Origin: Betaproteobacteria bacterium
Lineage (GTDB): Bacteria; Pseudomonadota; Gammaproteobacteria; Burkholderiales; SG8-41
Assembly (NCBI GenBank): GCA_900299145.1
Contig: OMIN01000145.1
Location: 1 to 33,271, forward strand
Length of the DNA: 33,271 bases
Reading direction: 5' to 3'
This document shows positions 7,304-17,522 of this stretch, piece after piece; position 1 is the stretch's first letter; every line of letters starts with the position of its first letter. A model generated the notes under the pieces. That model was not told where the DNA came from. It was given only the letters and a program-made list of their open reading frames with translations, and made no database searches. The position numbers and the translations under genes were made by a program.

Positions 7304-7909
7304 ATGATACGGAAACTGTTAGCGAGTACTGTGGTGGGGCTGGCGCTTTCGACTGGCGCTGCAGCGCAGGTGCAATTTACAACGGCTATGGGAGGCAACG
7401 ACCATTGGTATCAGTATGTTGCCGGCCCGGTGACGTGGCAGCAAGCCTTTACCGCCGCGAACGCAAGTAGTTTCATGGGGCTTCAAGGTTACCTCGCGAC
7501 GATCACATCGGTTGGCGAAAACTTTTTCGTGGCCCAGACCGTCATTGCGCAAGGGCACACGGCTTGGCTGGGTGGTTCCGATGCGGGCAATCCCACCAAT
7601 CAATGGACTTGGCGTAACGGCCCGGAAAATGGTCAAGCGTTTACCTTTACCTATTGGCATCCCGGCGAACCCAACAACGTTAATGGCGGCGAAGATTACC
7701 TGGTCACCAACTGGGGCAGCTTTGGTTCTGGCGCGTGGAACGACATAGGTGCACCTGCACAGCCGGACTATGCCGTTGGGTATGTTGTAGAGTATTCCCA
7801 CCCGATCACCACCGCCGTCCCCGAACCCGAAACCTACGCCATGATGCTCGTCGGCTTGGGGCTGCTCGGATTCGCCGCGCGACGCCGCAAGCAGAATGCT
7901 GCTACGTAG
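7304..7909 (+). CDS. PEP-CTERM protein with C-type lectin-like domain (2)
   Basis: A 201-residue paralogue of the preceding gene, starting MIRKLLASTVVGLALSTGAAA (signal peptide). The lectin-like core has AWLGGSDAGNPTNQWTWRNG, the EPNN motif in HPGEPNNVNGGEDY, AWNDIGAP and VGYVVEYS. The sorting tail VPEPETYAMM starts at residue 172 and ends in ARRRKQNAAT. Start ATG follows AGGAGAG by 6 bases. Unlike its neighbours it lacks the AAACCCGC terminator after the stop, so transcription may run toward the next gene. The tandem pair plus duplicated upstream block indicates a local duplication. Predicted to be secreted and anchored or processed by exosortase. The ligand is unknown, though EPN-type loops in C-type lectins often bind mannose-like sugars with Ca2+. 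Confidence 0.93.
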   Translation: MIRKLLASTVVGLALSTGAAAQVQFTTAMGGNDHWYQYVAGPVTWQQAFTAANASSFMGLQGYLATITSVGENFFVAQTVIAQGHTAWLGGSDAGNPTNQWTWRNGPENGQAFTFTYWHPGEPNNVNGGEDYLVTNWGSFGSGAWNDIGAPAQPDYAVGYVVEYSHPITTAVPEPETYAMMLVGLGLLGFAARRRKQNAAT

Positions 7910-7949
7910 TTCTCCATATCAGCATCAATCAACGTGTTGAGAAAAATCA

Positions 7950-8003
7950 TGCAAAAAGCACATCAAATTAGTTCTTTTGGGCTATTGCCGTACCGGTAAA
8001 CCG
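7950..8003 (+). promoter_or_regulatory. PEP-CTERM upstream element, copy 3
   Basis: Near-identical to copy 2 over the whole block (TGCAAAAAGCACATC, AATTAGTTC, then TTGGGCTATTGCCGTACCGG). It precedes a PEP-CTERM gene whose body is not lectin-like, so the element follows the secretion class rather than the protein fold. Confidence 0.75.
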
Positions 8004-8072
8004 AGGTGAAAATTAATATCTATTTCAAAGACGCCATAACTGTGGCCCGATGATTACTTTAGAGGAAATAGT

Positions 8073-8717
8073 ATGCTCGCTAGCAAATTGAAAGTGAAAG
8101 GCACTCTCGCAGGAGCGGCGGTTCTCAGTGCACTCGCCAGTACAGTCAGCTACGCAGATGTTTTGTCCACCACATTTGCGTCGAATAATGCCCGGCGAGG
8201 CAATATGTTTGATATCACAGTGGCCAATGCGTTAACTATCCAGAGTTTCGACGTCAATCTGGCGTCGAACCTCACCAAGGACATATTTATTTACTACAAA
8301 ACCGGCACTTGGGTGGGCTTCGACACCAACGCAAGCGCATGGACGCTTCTGGGTTCCGCCTCGGTAACCAGCGCGGGCAACGATATCCCCACCGCAGTGG
8401 ACACGCCGGATTTAGCGCTGGCGGCTGGCAACTATGCCTTATTCGTGACCACTGACGGGTCCACTCCAGGGGCCATCCTGTACACCAACGGCACTACGTC
8501 GTTCTCCGATGCCAATCTGACTATTTTCTCGGGTGGTGGCACTGCCGTGCCTTTTGTAGATGGTGCGATTGATGACCGTATCTGGAACGGCAATATCCAC
8601 TACTCCCTAAGCGCTGTGCCCGAACCAGAAACCTACGCCATGATGCTCGCCGGCTTGGGGCTACTAGGTTTCGCCGCGCGCCGCCGCAAGCAGAAAACAG
8701 AAGTGGCTGCTGCGTAA
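8073..8717 (+). CDS. PEP-CTERM protein (non-lectin body)
   Basis: A 214-residue exported protein. Residues 1-29 (MLASKLKVKGTLAGAAVLSALASTVSYA) are a signal peptide. Residues ~30-178 are a beta-rich body with no Cys (ADVLSTTFASNNARRGNMFDI..., DIFIYYKTGTWVGFD, GNYALFVTTDG). The PEP-CTERM tail VPEPETYAMM starts at residue 182, followed by a hydrophobic helix and ARRRKQ. The tail is nearly identical in DNA to those of the two lectin-like genes, while the body is unrelated. The body resembles surface beta-sandwich proteins but I recognise no named domain. RBS AGAGGAAA lies just upstream of ATG 8073. Confidence 0.9.
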   Translation: MLASKLKVKGTLAGAAVLSALASTVSYADVLSTTFASNNARRGNMFDITVANALTIQSFDVNLASNLTKDIFIYYKTGTWVGFDTNASAWTLLGSASVTSAGNDIPTAVDTPDLALAAGNYALFVTTDGSTPGAILYTNGTTSFSDANLTIFSGGGTAVPFVDGAIDDRIWNGNIHYSLSAVPEPETYAMMLAGLGLLGFAARRRKQKTEVAAA

Positions 8718-8747
8718 TCTGCGGCTTCTGTTCCGCATCAAACGAGA

Positions 8748-8770
8748 AACCCGCTTCGGCGGGTTTTTTG
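8748..8770 (+). terminator. Terminator of PEP-CTERM gene 3
   Basis: Stem AAACCCGC-TTCG-GCGGGTTT followed by a T run, 30 bp past the stop. Confidence 0.9.
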
Positions 8771-8797
8771 TTCCCATATTTTGCTGAACGCAAAACG

Positions 8798-9400
8798 CTA
8801 AGACTTCACCCCGCGCCGCGCCACTTCCTGCGCCAGTTCCGGCCCGGTCAAATAGTGCGGCACGCGGAATATCAACCGCTTCACGCGCTGGATGAACGCG
8901 TTGGCGCCGCGCACTTCTTCCGTCCAGTATTTGTCGGCAAGCGCGATGTTCTTTTGCAGGTCGAGGTAAAACCCGTTGCGCGAGCCCGCGCCACCAAAGG
9001 TGTAGAGCTTGCCGTCGATGATGCGCCACGCATCGGCATTGCCGCCATAGGGAATGCCGTAAACAATGCCGTTGGCGCAGTAGCCTCCGTATTGCGGGAT
9101 GTAGCGGTTGGGGTCTTTGTCGAACAGCGCTTTGTGCTCCGCTATTGCGAAACGAAACGTCACGCCCTCCACCACGGACTTGATGGCCGGATCGCCTACG
9201 CGGTGTTTGCCTTCGGTGAAGTACGCCACCACATCCGCGCCGAACAGCATCACACGCGCGTCGTCGCCGTCGGTAACGGCATTCACCGGCGACAACGCGC
9301 CGCCGGGACTTTGTACGATGAGCGGCGCGCAGCCAGTCAATGTAACGAACATGAATGCGGCAATCAGCAGCGCGCGAAAACCATGCCCCGGGGGTTTCAT
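8798..9400 (-). CDS. YHS-domain lipoprotein
   Basis: A 200-residue protein with a lipoprotein signal peptide: the lipobox LTGC puts the lipidated Cys at residue 24. Residues ~50-150 are a YHS-type domain: ADVVAYFTEGKHRVG, GVTFRFAIAEHKALFDKDPNRYIPQYGGYCANG and the AWRIIDGKLY segment. YHS domains are small and sometimes metal-binding, and in exported proteins are usually of unknown function. GAGG lies 7 bases before ATG 9400, which makes this start better than the ATG two codons upstream. It is the last gene of the minus-strand run uppP, MFS, YHS (36 bp from the MFS stop). Confidence 0.85.
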   Translation of the reverse strand: MKPPGHGFRALLIAAFMFVTLTGCAPLIVQSPGGALSPVNAVTDGDDARVMLFGADVVAYFTEGKHRVGDPAIKSVVEGVTFRFAIAEHKALFDKDPNRYIPQYGGYCANGIVYGIPYGGNADAWRIIDGKLYTFGGAGSRNGFYLDLQKNIALADKYWTEEVRGANAFIQRVKRLIFRVPHYLTGPELAQEVARRGVKS

Positions 9401-9436
9401 CAGCAACCTCGCTCCAAAGAATTGTCAGCCGTCATG

Positions 9437-10648
9437 TTAGCGCACGTAATGGTCGCCGACACTGTCGAGTTTGTCCGAATGGGGAATGGTCAGCGATATC
9501 AGCGCGGCGGGGGCGGTGGCGCAGGCGGCAGTGACCAGCAGCCACGCCGGCGCAACGCTTTCCGCCAGCACGCCGCCCAGCGCGATGCCGCCGCTGATGC
9601 CGCCCAGCAGGCAGGTGCCGCCCCAGGTAAAACTTTCCGCGAGTTTGCCCGGCGGGGCGAGCCGTGAGAGCAGCAGCGATTGCGTGGCGATGACACTGGC
9701 CATCGGCGCACCGGCGAATAGATTTATCAATAAAAACAAATGCTTATCGTTAACCGGCGCAACCAGCAGCGTGCCGCTCGCCATCAGCGCCAGCGCGATC
9801 AGAAACTGTTTGCGCAGCGGCGCCTGCCAGTGCCGCGCGCCATAGGCGAACGCGCCGAGCGCGCTGCCCAGACTTGCCAGTGCCAACGCAATCCCGGCGA
9901 TGGATGGCATGCCGCGCTTGGTCGCCCACGCGGTGACGCCGACTTCGTACAACCCGAACGCGACAGAATAAAACAGAGTCGCCGCAAACAACACCACCAA
10001 CCCGCGCTCGCTGAATACACCCCAGCGGCTGCCCGCCTCACGCACGACGATCTCCCAATGGCGAATCACCGGCGTGCGCCCGAACCACAGCGTACCCACC
10101 GCGGCACTCACCGCCGCCAGCAGCACCGCGCCTTCGGGATAACCCGCCGCCAGAAACAGTGCCACCAGCGCAGGACCAATGACGAACACGGATTCCACAA
10201 TCACCGAATCCACCGAATAGGCGGTTTGCAACAGCGCGGGGTCGGTCAGCACCCGCGGATACAGCGTGCGCATGCAAATCGTCACCGGTGGCAGAGCAGC
10301 GCCCGCGACATACGCGCACAACGCGATGGCGAATGCGTGCGCCTGCGCGCCCACCAGCGCAACGAGCGCGAGCAGCATCAGCGGATAGACCACGGTGCAA
10401 AGCCGCAGTACCGGCAGCGGCCCGACGCGGTCAATGGCGCGGCCGATCAGCGGCGCCACACTCGCCAGCCCCGCGACGTACAGCCCGCTTGCCACGCCCG
10501 CCGTAATGAACGAACCGGATTTGTGCTGCACCATCAGCAGAATGGCAAAGCCCGCGATGCCGATGGGCAGACGGCCGGGAATTGAGGCGAGCAACGTCGC
10601 GCGAATGGCGGGTACGCGAAACAGATCGCGATACCGGTCCAAAACCAT
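9437..10648 (-). CDS. MFS transporter
   Basis: A 403-residue inner-membrane protein with about 12 hydrophobic helices in two six-helix halves joined by a charged loop (VREAGSRWGVFSERG, ~residue 200). An MFS-like loop (GRAIDRVGPLPVL) follows helix 2. This is the pattern of the drug/metabolite efflux branch of the major facilitator superfamily; substrate unknown. It starts 47 bp after uppP on the same strand and is followed closely by the YHS lipoprotein gene, so the three may be co-transcribed. A copy of the AT-rich box (9729-9748) is embedded in its coding sequence, encoding the NDKHLFLLIN region. Confidence 0.88.
   Translation of the reverse strand: MVLDRYRDLFRVPAIRATLLASIPGRLPIGIAGFAILLMVQHKSGSFITAGVASGLYVAGLASVAPLIGRAIDRVGPLPVLRLCTVVYPLMLLALVALVGAQAHAFAIALCAYVAGAALPPVTICMRTLYPRVLTDPALLQTAYSVDSVIVESVFVIGPALVALFLAAGYPEGAVLLAAVSAAVGTLWFGRTPVIRHWEIVVREAGSRWGVFSERGLVVLFAATLFYSVAFGLYEVGVTAWATKRGMPSIAGIALALASLGSALGAFAYGARHWQAPLRKQFLIALALMASGTLLVAPVNDKHLFLLINLFAGAPMASVIATQSLLLSRLAPPGKLAESFTWGGTCLLGGISGGIALGGVLAESVAPAWLLVTAACATAPAALISLTIPHSDKLDSVGDHYVR
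9729..9748 (+). repeat. AT-rich dispersed box, copy inside the MFS gene
   Basis: AATAAAAACAAATGCTTATC, one or two mismatches from the AAACAAATACTTAC core, lies within the antisense strand of the MFS coding region. It is the only copy deep inside a gene. Confidence 0.4.
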
Positions 10649-10695
10649 GTTGCCTTAACCGGGAATGACGACGGGCATCACTGCGTGCCCGTGTG

Positions 10696-11520
10696 TTACG
10701 ACGGCCACTGAATCGCGCCGGTGTACACCGACGCCAGAATCACCAGCCCGAACACGATGCGGTACCACGCAAATATCGTGAAGTCGTGCGTGGCGACGTA
10801 GCGGATCAGCCAGCGAATGCACACGAATGCCGAGATGAACGCAGTGACCGAGCCCACGGTGAAAAAGCCGATGTCGTCGGCGGAGAGCAGTGCACGATTT
10901 TTGTAGAGGCTGTACGCGCCCGCTGCTACCAGTGTCGGCACCGCCAGAAAAAATGAAAACTCGGTGGCGACTTTGCGCGACAAGCCGAACAGCATGCCGC
11001 CGATGATGGTTGCGCCCGAACGCGAGGTGCCGGGGATTAGCGCGAAGGTCTGCGCGATGCCGACCTTCAGCGCGTCCTGCCACGTCATGTCGTCGACTTC
11101 AAGTACGCGCGCCGCGGGCGCGTTTTGCCGCCGCTCCACCCACAAAATAATCACGCCACCAACGATGAACGCCAGCGCCACCGGTACGGCAAAAAAGAGA
11201 TGGCTTTTGATAAAGCTGCTGAAGAGCAGGCCCATCACCGCCGCCGGCATGAACGCGATCAGCAGGTTCATTAAAAAGCGTTGTGATGCGCGATCACTAA
11301 ATGCGCCAGCCGCCACGCCGAGAAAGCGGCGGCGGTATTCCCACACCACCGCCATCATCGCGCCTGTTTGAATGACGATCTCGAAGACTTTGGCTTTTTC
11401 GCTGTGATAACCGAGCAGCCCGCCAGCGAGAATCAAATGCCCGGTGCTGGAAATCGGCAGAAACTCGGTAAGGCCTTCAACGATGCCGAGGATGACGGCG
11501 ACAAGATAGGATTCAGCCAT
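10696..11520 (-). CDS. uppP: Undecaprenyl-diphosphate phosphatase UppP (BacA)
   Basis: A 274-residue polytopic membrane protein. It dephosphorylates undecaprenyl pyrophosphate so that the lipid carrier can be reused for peptidoglycan and O-antigen, and its overexpression gives bacitracin resistance. Both active-site signatures are present: [15 protein letters not shown] (residues 15-29) with the catalytic Glu pair, and PGTSRSGAT (163-171) with the essential Ser and Arg. Length and hydrophobic pattern are typical. First gene of a probable operon with the MFS gene downstream. Confidence 0.97.
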   Translation of the reverse strand: MAESYLVAVILGIVEGLTEFLPISSTGHLILAGGLLGYHSEKAKVFEIVIQTGAMMAVVWEYRRRFLGVAAGAFSDRASQRFLMNLLIAFMPAAVMGLLFSSFIKSHLFFAVPVALAFIVGGVIILWVERRQNAPAARVLEVDDMTWQDALKVGIAQTFALIPGTSRSGATIIGGMLFGLSRKVATEFSFFLAVPTLVAAGAYSLYKNRALLSADDIGFFTVGSVTAFISAFVCIRWLIRYVATHDFTIFAWYRIVFGLVILASVYTGAIQWPS

Positions 11521-11622
11521 ACGGCCTCAAAAAGGGCGCATGCTAACACAGCAGGGCTTACTCGCCGTTTGCGGCGATTGCCGCGAAACAGCGTACTGCG
11601 AATGCCAGTGTATTTCGCGCGC

Positions 11623-12033
11623 CTATCTTGGGAACGGTGACTCGCGCGGTGTCCTCGTATCGAAACCACCAGCGCCGCTCAAGCCCTCACGCACGGCCTG
11701 CCGCGCGGCCGATTCAAACGCAGTGAGCAACACAGCCATCAGCACGCTGCCGCGCGCCGCGACTTCGCGCTGGAGCTGCTCCGTGCGGCGTTGCATGGCT
11801 TCGCTGGGCTGCGCTTCTTCGCCGCGCGCGCTGGCGGCCATGGATTCACGCAGGTGCTGGAACAGCAGCGACACGTCGTCTTCACGGATCAGGCCCTTGA
11901 ACAGCACTTCAGGGTTGATGCGGTCAAAAGCAGCATCGAAAGCATCACGGCTTTGCGCGGCGGCGGACGGTGTGAAGGCAAGGCTCGTGGCAAAGCTGAC
12001 GGCGGCAATGGCAACAAAGTTGCGGAGTGTCAT
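11623..12033 (-). CDS. Small exported protein of unknown function
   Basis: A 136-residue protein with signal peptide MTLRNFVAIAAVSFATSLAFTPSAAA, cleaved before QSRDAF. The mature part is helical and charged (FDRINPEVLFKGLIREDDVSLLFQ..., EAMQRRTEQLQREVAARG), ending in a Gly/Pro-rich tail. I recognise no named family. ATG 12033 has GGGAG upstream; the open frame extends 30 codons further but without a signal sequence. It stands alone between uppP and the DUF4349 gene, with an AT-rich box ~135 bp upstream. Confidence 0.65.
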   Translation of the reverse strand: MTLRNFVAIAAVSFATSLAFTPSAAAQSRDAFDAAFDRINPEVLFKGLIREDDVSLLFQHLRESMAASARGEEAQPSEAMQRRTEQLQREVAARGSVLMAVLLTAFESAARQAVREGLSGAGGFDTRTPRESPFPR

Positions 12034-12167
12034 GGGCGAGGTCTCCCGGAATTTCGGCGCGGTGAAAGGGCTGGAGCCTTGATTAACGGCCCGCGGTGCC
12101 CGTCGTGTACAGCCGGCCTGCAAACAACTGTAAAAGGTTTGTGCCGGAGGAACACCAGGCGACGAAC

Positions 12168-12187
12168 ATAACTATTTGTTTTGATTG
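12168..12187 (-). repeat. AT-rich dispersed box, copy 5
   Basis: The minus strand reads AATCAAAACAAATAGTTATG, matching AAACAAATASTTAC closely. It lies upstream of the small exported protein gene (start 12033) and points toward it. Confidence 0.55.
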
Positions 12188-12189
12188 AG

Positions 12190-13101
12190 TTATTTATTCA
12201 TGCGCAATTTTCGCCAGCGCAGCCACCGCCGGATGCCCCAGATCAACGCCGCCAGCAGCACGATCCACACCAGGCTCGCCGCGATAAAGCTGATCAGCGC
12301 GGCAAGGCTTTGCATCATTACCCGGCCGAAGGTCAGCAGGGCCTCCTTTACCGGCTCGAAAATGCTTTGCTCGATGGCGCTGCGGCGCGCCTGATAGCCG
12401 ATGTCGAAGAGCTCACGTTCAGTCTGCTGCGCCAGCACGCGGCGTTGCGCGGCAAGGCTGTCAAGTTCGCTTTGCGCCTGCGCCAGCGCGCGCTCGATTT
12501 CAACCGCTTCCTTGATGCCCGCTTTCGGATCAGCGAGCAGCTTTCGGTAACGCTCGCGCAGTTGCTGCAAATTAGTGATGCGCGCCTCGACGTCTACAAC
12601 CTGCAGCGTCTTGTCCTCGGCCTGCGTTGACTGACGTAGCACGCGGCCATCGCCGCTTTTCAACGCCTCGGTGAATTTGTCCTTGTCCTTGTGCACCACG
12701 CGCACCTGCAAATTCGCGCCAGGCGGCTGCGACTCGTTTTCTTCCTGAAAACTTTGCGTGACCACTTCGCAGTCAATCTGCTTGCAGCGCGCGAGATGGG
12801 CCTCGAGCACCGCGCGCAGATTCGCGCGTTCTGCTTCGATGGTGTAACGATGGGTGTAGGCGATGTGGCGCGGCGCGGAAGCCGGTGCTTCGGGCTGCGC
12901 CTCCCCGGCGCTGGCTTGCGGTGCGCCGGCCATCATGCGCCGCCCCGGCTGATTACCTGCTAGCGCGATATCAGCAACTGGAGCAGCAGCCGGCGTTTGC
13001 ATCGGCGCAGATTTGTAATTTGGCTGCTCGCCACAGCCCGCCACCAGCGCCAGCCAAAACAAAACAGCCGGCAAAGCGAAGCTTGGCCGGCTGCGGAGCA
13101 T
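12190..13101 (-). CDS. DUF4349-type lipoprotein
   Basis: A 303-residue protein with a lipobox (LVAGC, Cys23). A low-complexity Ala/Pro linker covers residues ~28-80. Next is the DUF4349 domain: HIAYTHRYTIEAERANL, the ARCKQIDCEV Cys pair, LQVRVVHKDKDKF, and a long coiled coil DVEARITNLQQLRERYRKLLAD...EIERALAQAQSELDSLAAQR. A C-terminal transmembrane helix (ALISFIAASLVWIVLLAALIW) is followed by a very basic RRWLRWRKLRMNK tail. It would span the inner membrane with most of the chain outside. Function unknown. I chose ATG 13101 over the upstream TTG at 13116, which overlaps the AT-rich box, because the lipoprotein signal starts there. Confidence 0.8.
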   Translation of the reverse strand: MLRSRPSFALPAVLFWLALVAGCGEQPNYKSAPMQTPAAAPVADIALAGNQPGRRMMAGAPQASAGEAQPEAPASAPRHIAYTHRYTIEAERANLRAVLEAHLARCKQIDCEVVTQSFQEENESQPPGANLQVRVVHKDKDKFTEALKSGDGRVLRQSTQAEDKTLQVVDVEARITNLQQLRERYRKLLADPKAGIKEAVEIERALAQAQSELDSLAAQRRVLAQQTERELFDIGYQARRSAIEQSIFEPVKEALLTFGRVMMQSLAALISFIAASLVWIVLLAALIWGIRRWLRWRKLRMNK

Positions 13102-13114
13102 TACAAAAATATTC

Positions 13115-13143
13115 AATTAAAACAAATACTTACGATGCCATCC
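13115..13143 (+). repeat. AT-rich dispersed box, copy 6
   Basis: AATTAAAACAAATACTTACG followed by ATGCCATCC. It is the best partner of copy 2 (4298-4326). It sits in the 49-bp gap between thiC and the DUF4349 gene, in the orientation opposite to both, so it is the clear exception to the co-orientation trend. Confidence 0.55.
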
Positions 13144-13150
13144 GAATGGC

Positions 13151-15040
<1,890 letters not shown>

Positions 15041-15091
15041 TCAACAAAATTCGGTGACGGGAGCAATGACGCCGGATCGGGACGGTGGCGC

Positions 15092-15173
15092 CACGCTTCC
15101 CTACGGCGGCATTACCCGCATCAGGTTCCGAGGGTCTTTCTCACCCCAAACTCCTTGCCTGGGGACCCCTAAC
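15092..15173 (-). ncRNA. TPP riboswitch (THI element) of thiC
   Basis: On the minus strand the leader contains the conserved parts of the THI box: TAGGGGTCC...GGGGTGAGAAAGACCC, GAACCTGAT and GGGTAATGCCGCCGTAGGGAA. It ends ~60 bp before the thiC start, placing it to control translation or early termination. The remainder of the 312-bp gap to the next gene (15174-15343) holds one GC-rich hairpin (CCCGCCG/CGGCGGG, 15221-15245) without a T run. Confidence 0.95.
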
Positions 15174-15343
15174 GTGTACGCTTACGCTAATGGATTTGTG
15201 GGATAATTGCAAGCAAATTTCCCGCCGCAATGATTTTCCGGCGGGCCTGAATTTCCTTTTAAAATGAACACGTTACTGCTGCCATGGCGGCATGGCTGTT
15301 TCCCGACAACTGACCTTGGCGCTGACGAACAGGGCTGACGAAC

Positions 15344-16018
15344 ATGGTACACATGGATGGCGACGCCGCGCGCGAACGCGCCCGCTTCAACATGGTGGAG
15401 CAGCAGATACGCCCGTGGGAGGTGCTCGACACCCGCGTGCTTGATCTGTTACACGTGGTCAAGCGCGAAGACTACGTGCCGGCCGCCTATGCGCAACTGG
15501 CGTTTGGCGATCTGGAAATTCCCATCGGCCACGGCGAAAAAATGCTCTCGCCCAAGCTCGAAGCGCGCATTTTGCAGGACGTGGGCGTCAACCCGGGCGA
15601 CCGTATTCTCGAGGTAGGCACCGGCAGCGGCTACATGACAGCACTGTTGGCCAGCCAGGGCGCTCACGTCTATAGTGTTGATTTAATTGAAGAATTTACG
15701 CATTCAGCCGGCGAACGCCTGTCGCGCCACGGCATTACCAATGTCACCCTTGAAAGCGGTGACGCGGCGCGCGGCTGGGATAAACACGGCCCTTACGACG
15801 TAATTGTGCTGACCGGTTCAACACCAGTGCTGGCTGAAGCCTTCCAGCAAAGCCTCAGCCCCGGCGGGCGGCTATTTGCGGTGGTGGGCGAAGCGCCGGT
15901 GATGGAGGCGCGGATCATCACCTGCGCTGGCGCCGGATCGTATGGCACGGTCAGCCTGTTTGAAACCTGCATCCCGGCGTTGCGCAACGCGCCGCAACGC
16001 ACGCGCTTCACTTTTTGA
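15344..16018 (+). CDS. Protein-L-isoaspartate O-methyltransferase-like protein
   Basis: A 224-residue class I SAM-dependent methyltransferase of the PIMT type. Motif I ILEVGTGSGYMTALLA (88-103) binds SAM; MVEQQIRPWEVLD and REDYVP near the N-terminus are typical of PIMT. The stretch where PIMTs have their isoaspartyl-binding Ser/Thr reads GHGEKMLSPKLEARIL, and the VTAAAP-like strand is VLTGSTP. This is the divergent branch commonly found directly before tolC in betaproteobacteria. Repair activity on isoaspartate is therefore plausible but not assured. tolC starts 34 bp downstream. An in-frame ATG at 15353 is an alternative start. Confidence 0.85.
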   Translation: MVHMDGDAARERARFNMVEQQIRPWEVLDTRVLDLLHVVKREDYVPAAYAQLAFGDLEIPIGHGEKMLSPKLEARILQDVGVNPGDRILEVGTGSGYMTALLASQGAHVYSVDLIEEFTHSAGERLSRHGITNVTLESGDAARGWDKHGPYDVIVLTGSTPVLAEAFQQSLSPGGRLFAVVGEAPVMEARIITCAGAGSYGTVSLFETCIPALRNAPQRTRFTF

Positions 16019-16052
16019 CCTCGCATAAGCACCCGTGACACTTCGCCGTGCC

Positions 16053-17393
16053 ATGAAGCCCGTGCACGCGGCCTTGCTGGTGTGGGCAGCGGCGTTTAAC
16101 GCCGGCCCCGGCGCGTACGGCGCCGATCTGTTGGAGGTCTACAAGCAAGCGCAGGGCGCCGACGCGGTTTACGCGTCAGCGCGTGCCACGTGGACGGCCA
16201 CGCAGGAAAAATTGCCGCAGGCGCGCAGCGGTGTGCTGCCTTCAGTGTCGCTGTCCGGTTCCACGCAATACAACGACCGCGAAATCAGATTTCGTGATGG
16301 CATAACACCAGGCAACAACGCGCGCTTTAACTCCAACGCACTGAGTCTTTCGCTGTCGCAGCCGCTTTACCGGCGGCAGAACATGGTGGCAGTGGCGCAG
16401 GGCCGCACGCAGGTCGACCAGGCCGACGCGGTGCTGGCACAGGCCGCGCAGGATTTGATCACGCGCGTGGCGCAGGCGTACGTGGACGTGCTGCTGTCGG
16501 CGGACAATGTGGCCTTCGCCGGCGCGCAAAAAACCGCCATTGCGGAGCAGTTGCAGCAGGCAAAAATCAGCTTTCAGGTGGGCACCGCCACCATCACCGA
16601 TACGCACGAGGCGCAGGCGCGGTTTGATCTGGCGACCTCGCAGGAAATTGCCGCCAAGAGCGATCTGGATGTCAAACAGCGCGCGCTCGAATTGCTGATC
16701 GGCAAAGCGGCGCCAGTGCTGGCGCCCCTGAGTGCGCGGTTGCAACTCACGCCGCCGGAGCCGGCGGTGCTCGACAAGTGGGTGGAAGAAGCGCGCAGCG
16801 TCAATCCGCAGGTGCGCGCAGCCGAGTACGGCCTGACGCTTGCGCAGCAGGAAGTGGTGCGCAATCGCGGCGCGCATTACCCGACGCTGGACGCGTTCGC
16901 GGGTGTAACCCGTAACGCTTCGGGCGTGGGCACGTTGGGTGGCCCCGGCACCGACATCAATAATCGCAATATCGGCCTGCAACTGGCGCTGCCGATTTAT
17001 CAGGGCGGACTGGTCGACTCGCGCGTGCGCGAAGCCGTGGCCAACGAGGAAAAAGCGCGGCAGGATTTGGAAAGCGCGCGGCGCGGCGTGGAATTGCAGA
17101 CCAGGCAAAACTATGTCGGCGTCACCAGTGGCATCGCGCAGGTTCGGGCGCTGGAAGCCGCCCTCACCTCGTCGCAAAGCGCGCTTGATTCGACGCGACT
17201 GGGCCGCGAAGTCGGCGTGCGCACGCAGGTTGACGTTTTGAACGCGCAGCAGCAGTTGTTTTCCGCGCGGCGCGATCTGGCGCAGGCCAAGTATAACTAC
17301 ATCATGTCGACCTTGAAGCTGAAAGCTTCGGTGGGGCGACTGACCGAGGCCGACGTGGTGGCGGTCAACGCGTGGCTTGAGCGCAAGCCGTAG
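16053..17393 (+). CDS. tolC: TolC-family outer-membrane efflux channel
   Basis: A 446-residue TolC-type protein: signal peptide (MKPVHAALLVWAAAFNAGPGAYG), then two repeats of long coiled-coil helices and membrane strands (e.g. LPSVSLSGSTQYNDR and YPTLDAFAGVTRNAS, LSLSLSQPLYRRQN and IGLQLALPIYQGG). The second repeat ends with VGVRTQVDVLNAQQQLFSARRDLAQAKY, the diagnostic TolC closing motif. As a trimer it forms the exit duct for drug efflux and type I secretion. The partner pump is not in the window. The GTG at 16035 would add six residues; no clear RBS decides between them. It follows the PIMT-like gene closely. Confidence 0.93.
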   Translation: MKPVHAALLVWAAAFNAGPGAYGADLLEVYKQAQGADAVYASARATWTATQEKLPQARSGVLPSVSLSGSTQYNDREIRFRDGITPGNNARFNSNALSLSLSQPLYRRQNMVAVAQGRTQVDQADAVLAQAAQDLITRVAQAYVDVLLSADNVAFAGAQKTAIAEQLQQAKISFQVGTATITDTHEAQARFDLATSQEIAAKSDLDVKQRALELLIGKAAPVLAPLSARLQLTPPEPAVLDKWVEEARSVNPQVRAAEYGLTLAQQEVVRNRGAHYPTLDAFAGVTRNASGVGTLGGPGTDINNRNIGLQLALPIYQGGLVDSRVREAVANEEKARQDLESARRGVELQTRQNYVGVTSGIAQVRALEAALTSSQSALDSTRLGREVGVRTQVDVLNAQQQLFSARRDLAQAKYNYIMSTLKLKASVGRLTEADVVAVNAWLERKP

Positions 17394-17522
17394 TCCGCGC
17401 CTTTTTGTGTTGCGCGCTTGCATTTGCGCATACCTGTAACATTTGTCTGCCCTGCTTAACCTTGGATTGGCGCGCAGTCGCGCGTAAACTGTGACCCTGA
17501 TACGGCTTACAGGGTTTTGGCA

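Noticed and set aside
6357-8003. Repeated blocks before PEP-CTERM genes as a CRISPR array
   Set aside because: The three blocks are hundreds of bases apart with genes between them, not regularly spaced spacers.
6357-8003. PEP-CTERM upstream block as a sigma-54 promoter
   Set aside because: GG and GC are separated by 6 bases rather than 10, so the -24/-12 geometry is not met.
15221-15245. GC-rich hairpin between thiC leader and the PIMT-like gene as a terminator
   Set aside because: No T run follows the stem on either strand; kept only as a remark.
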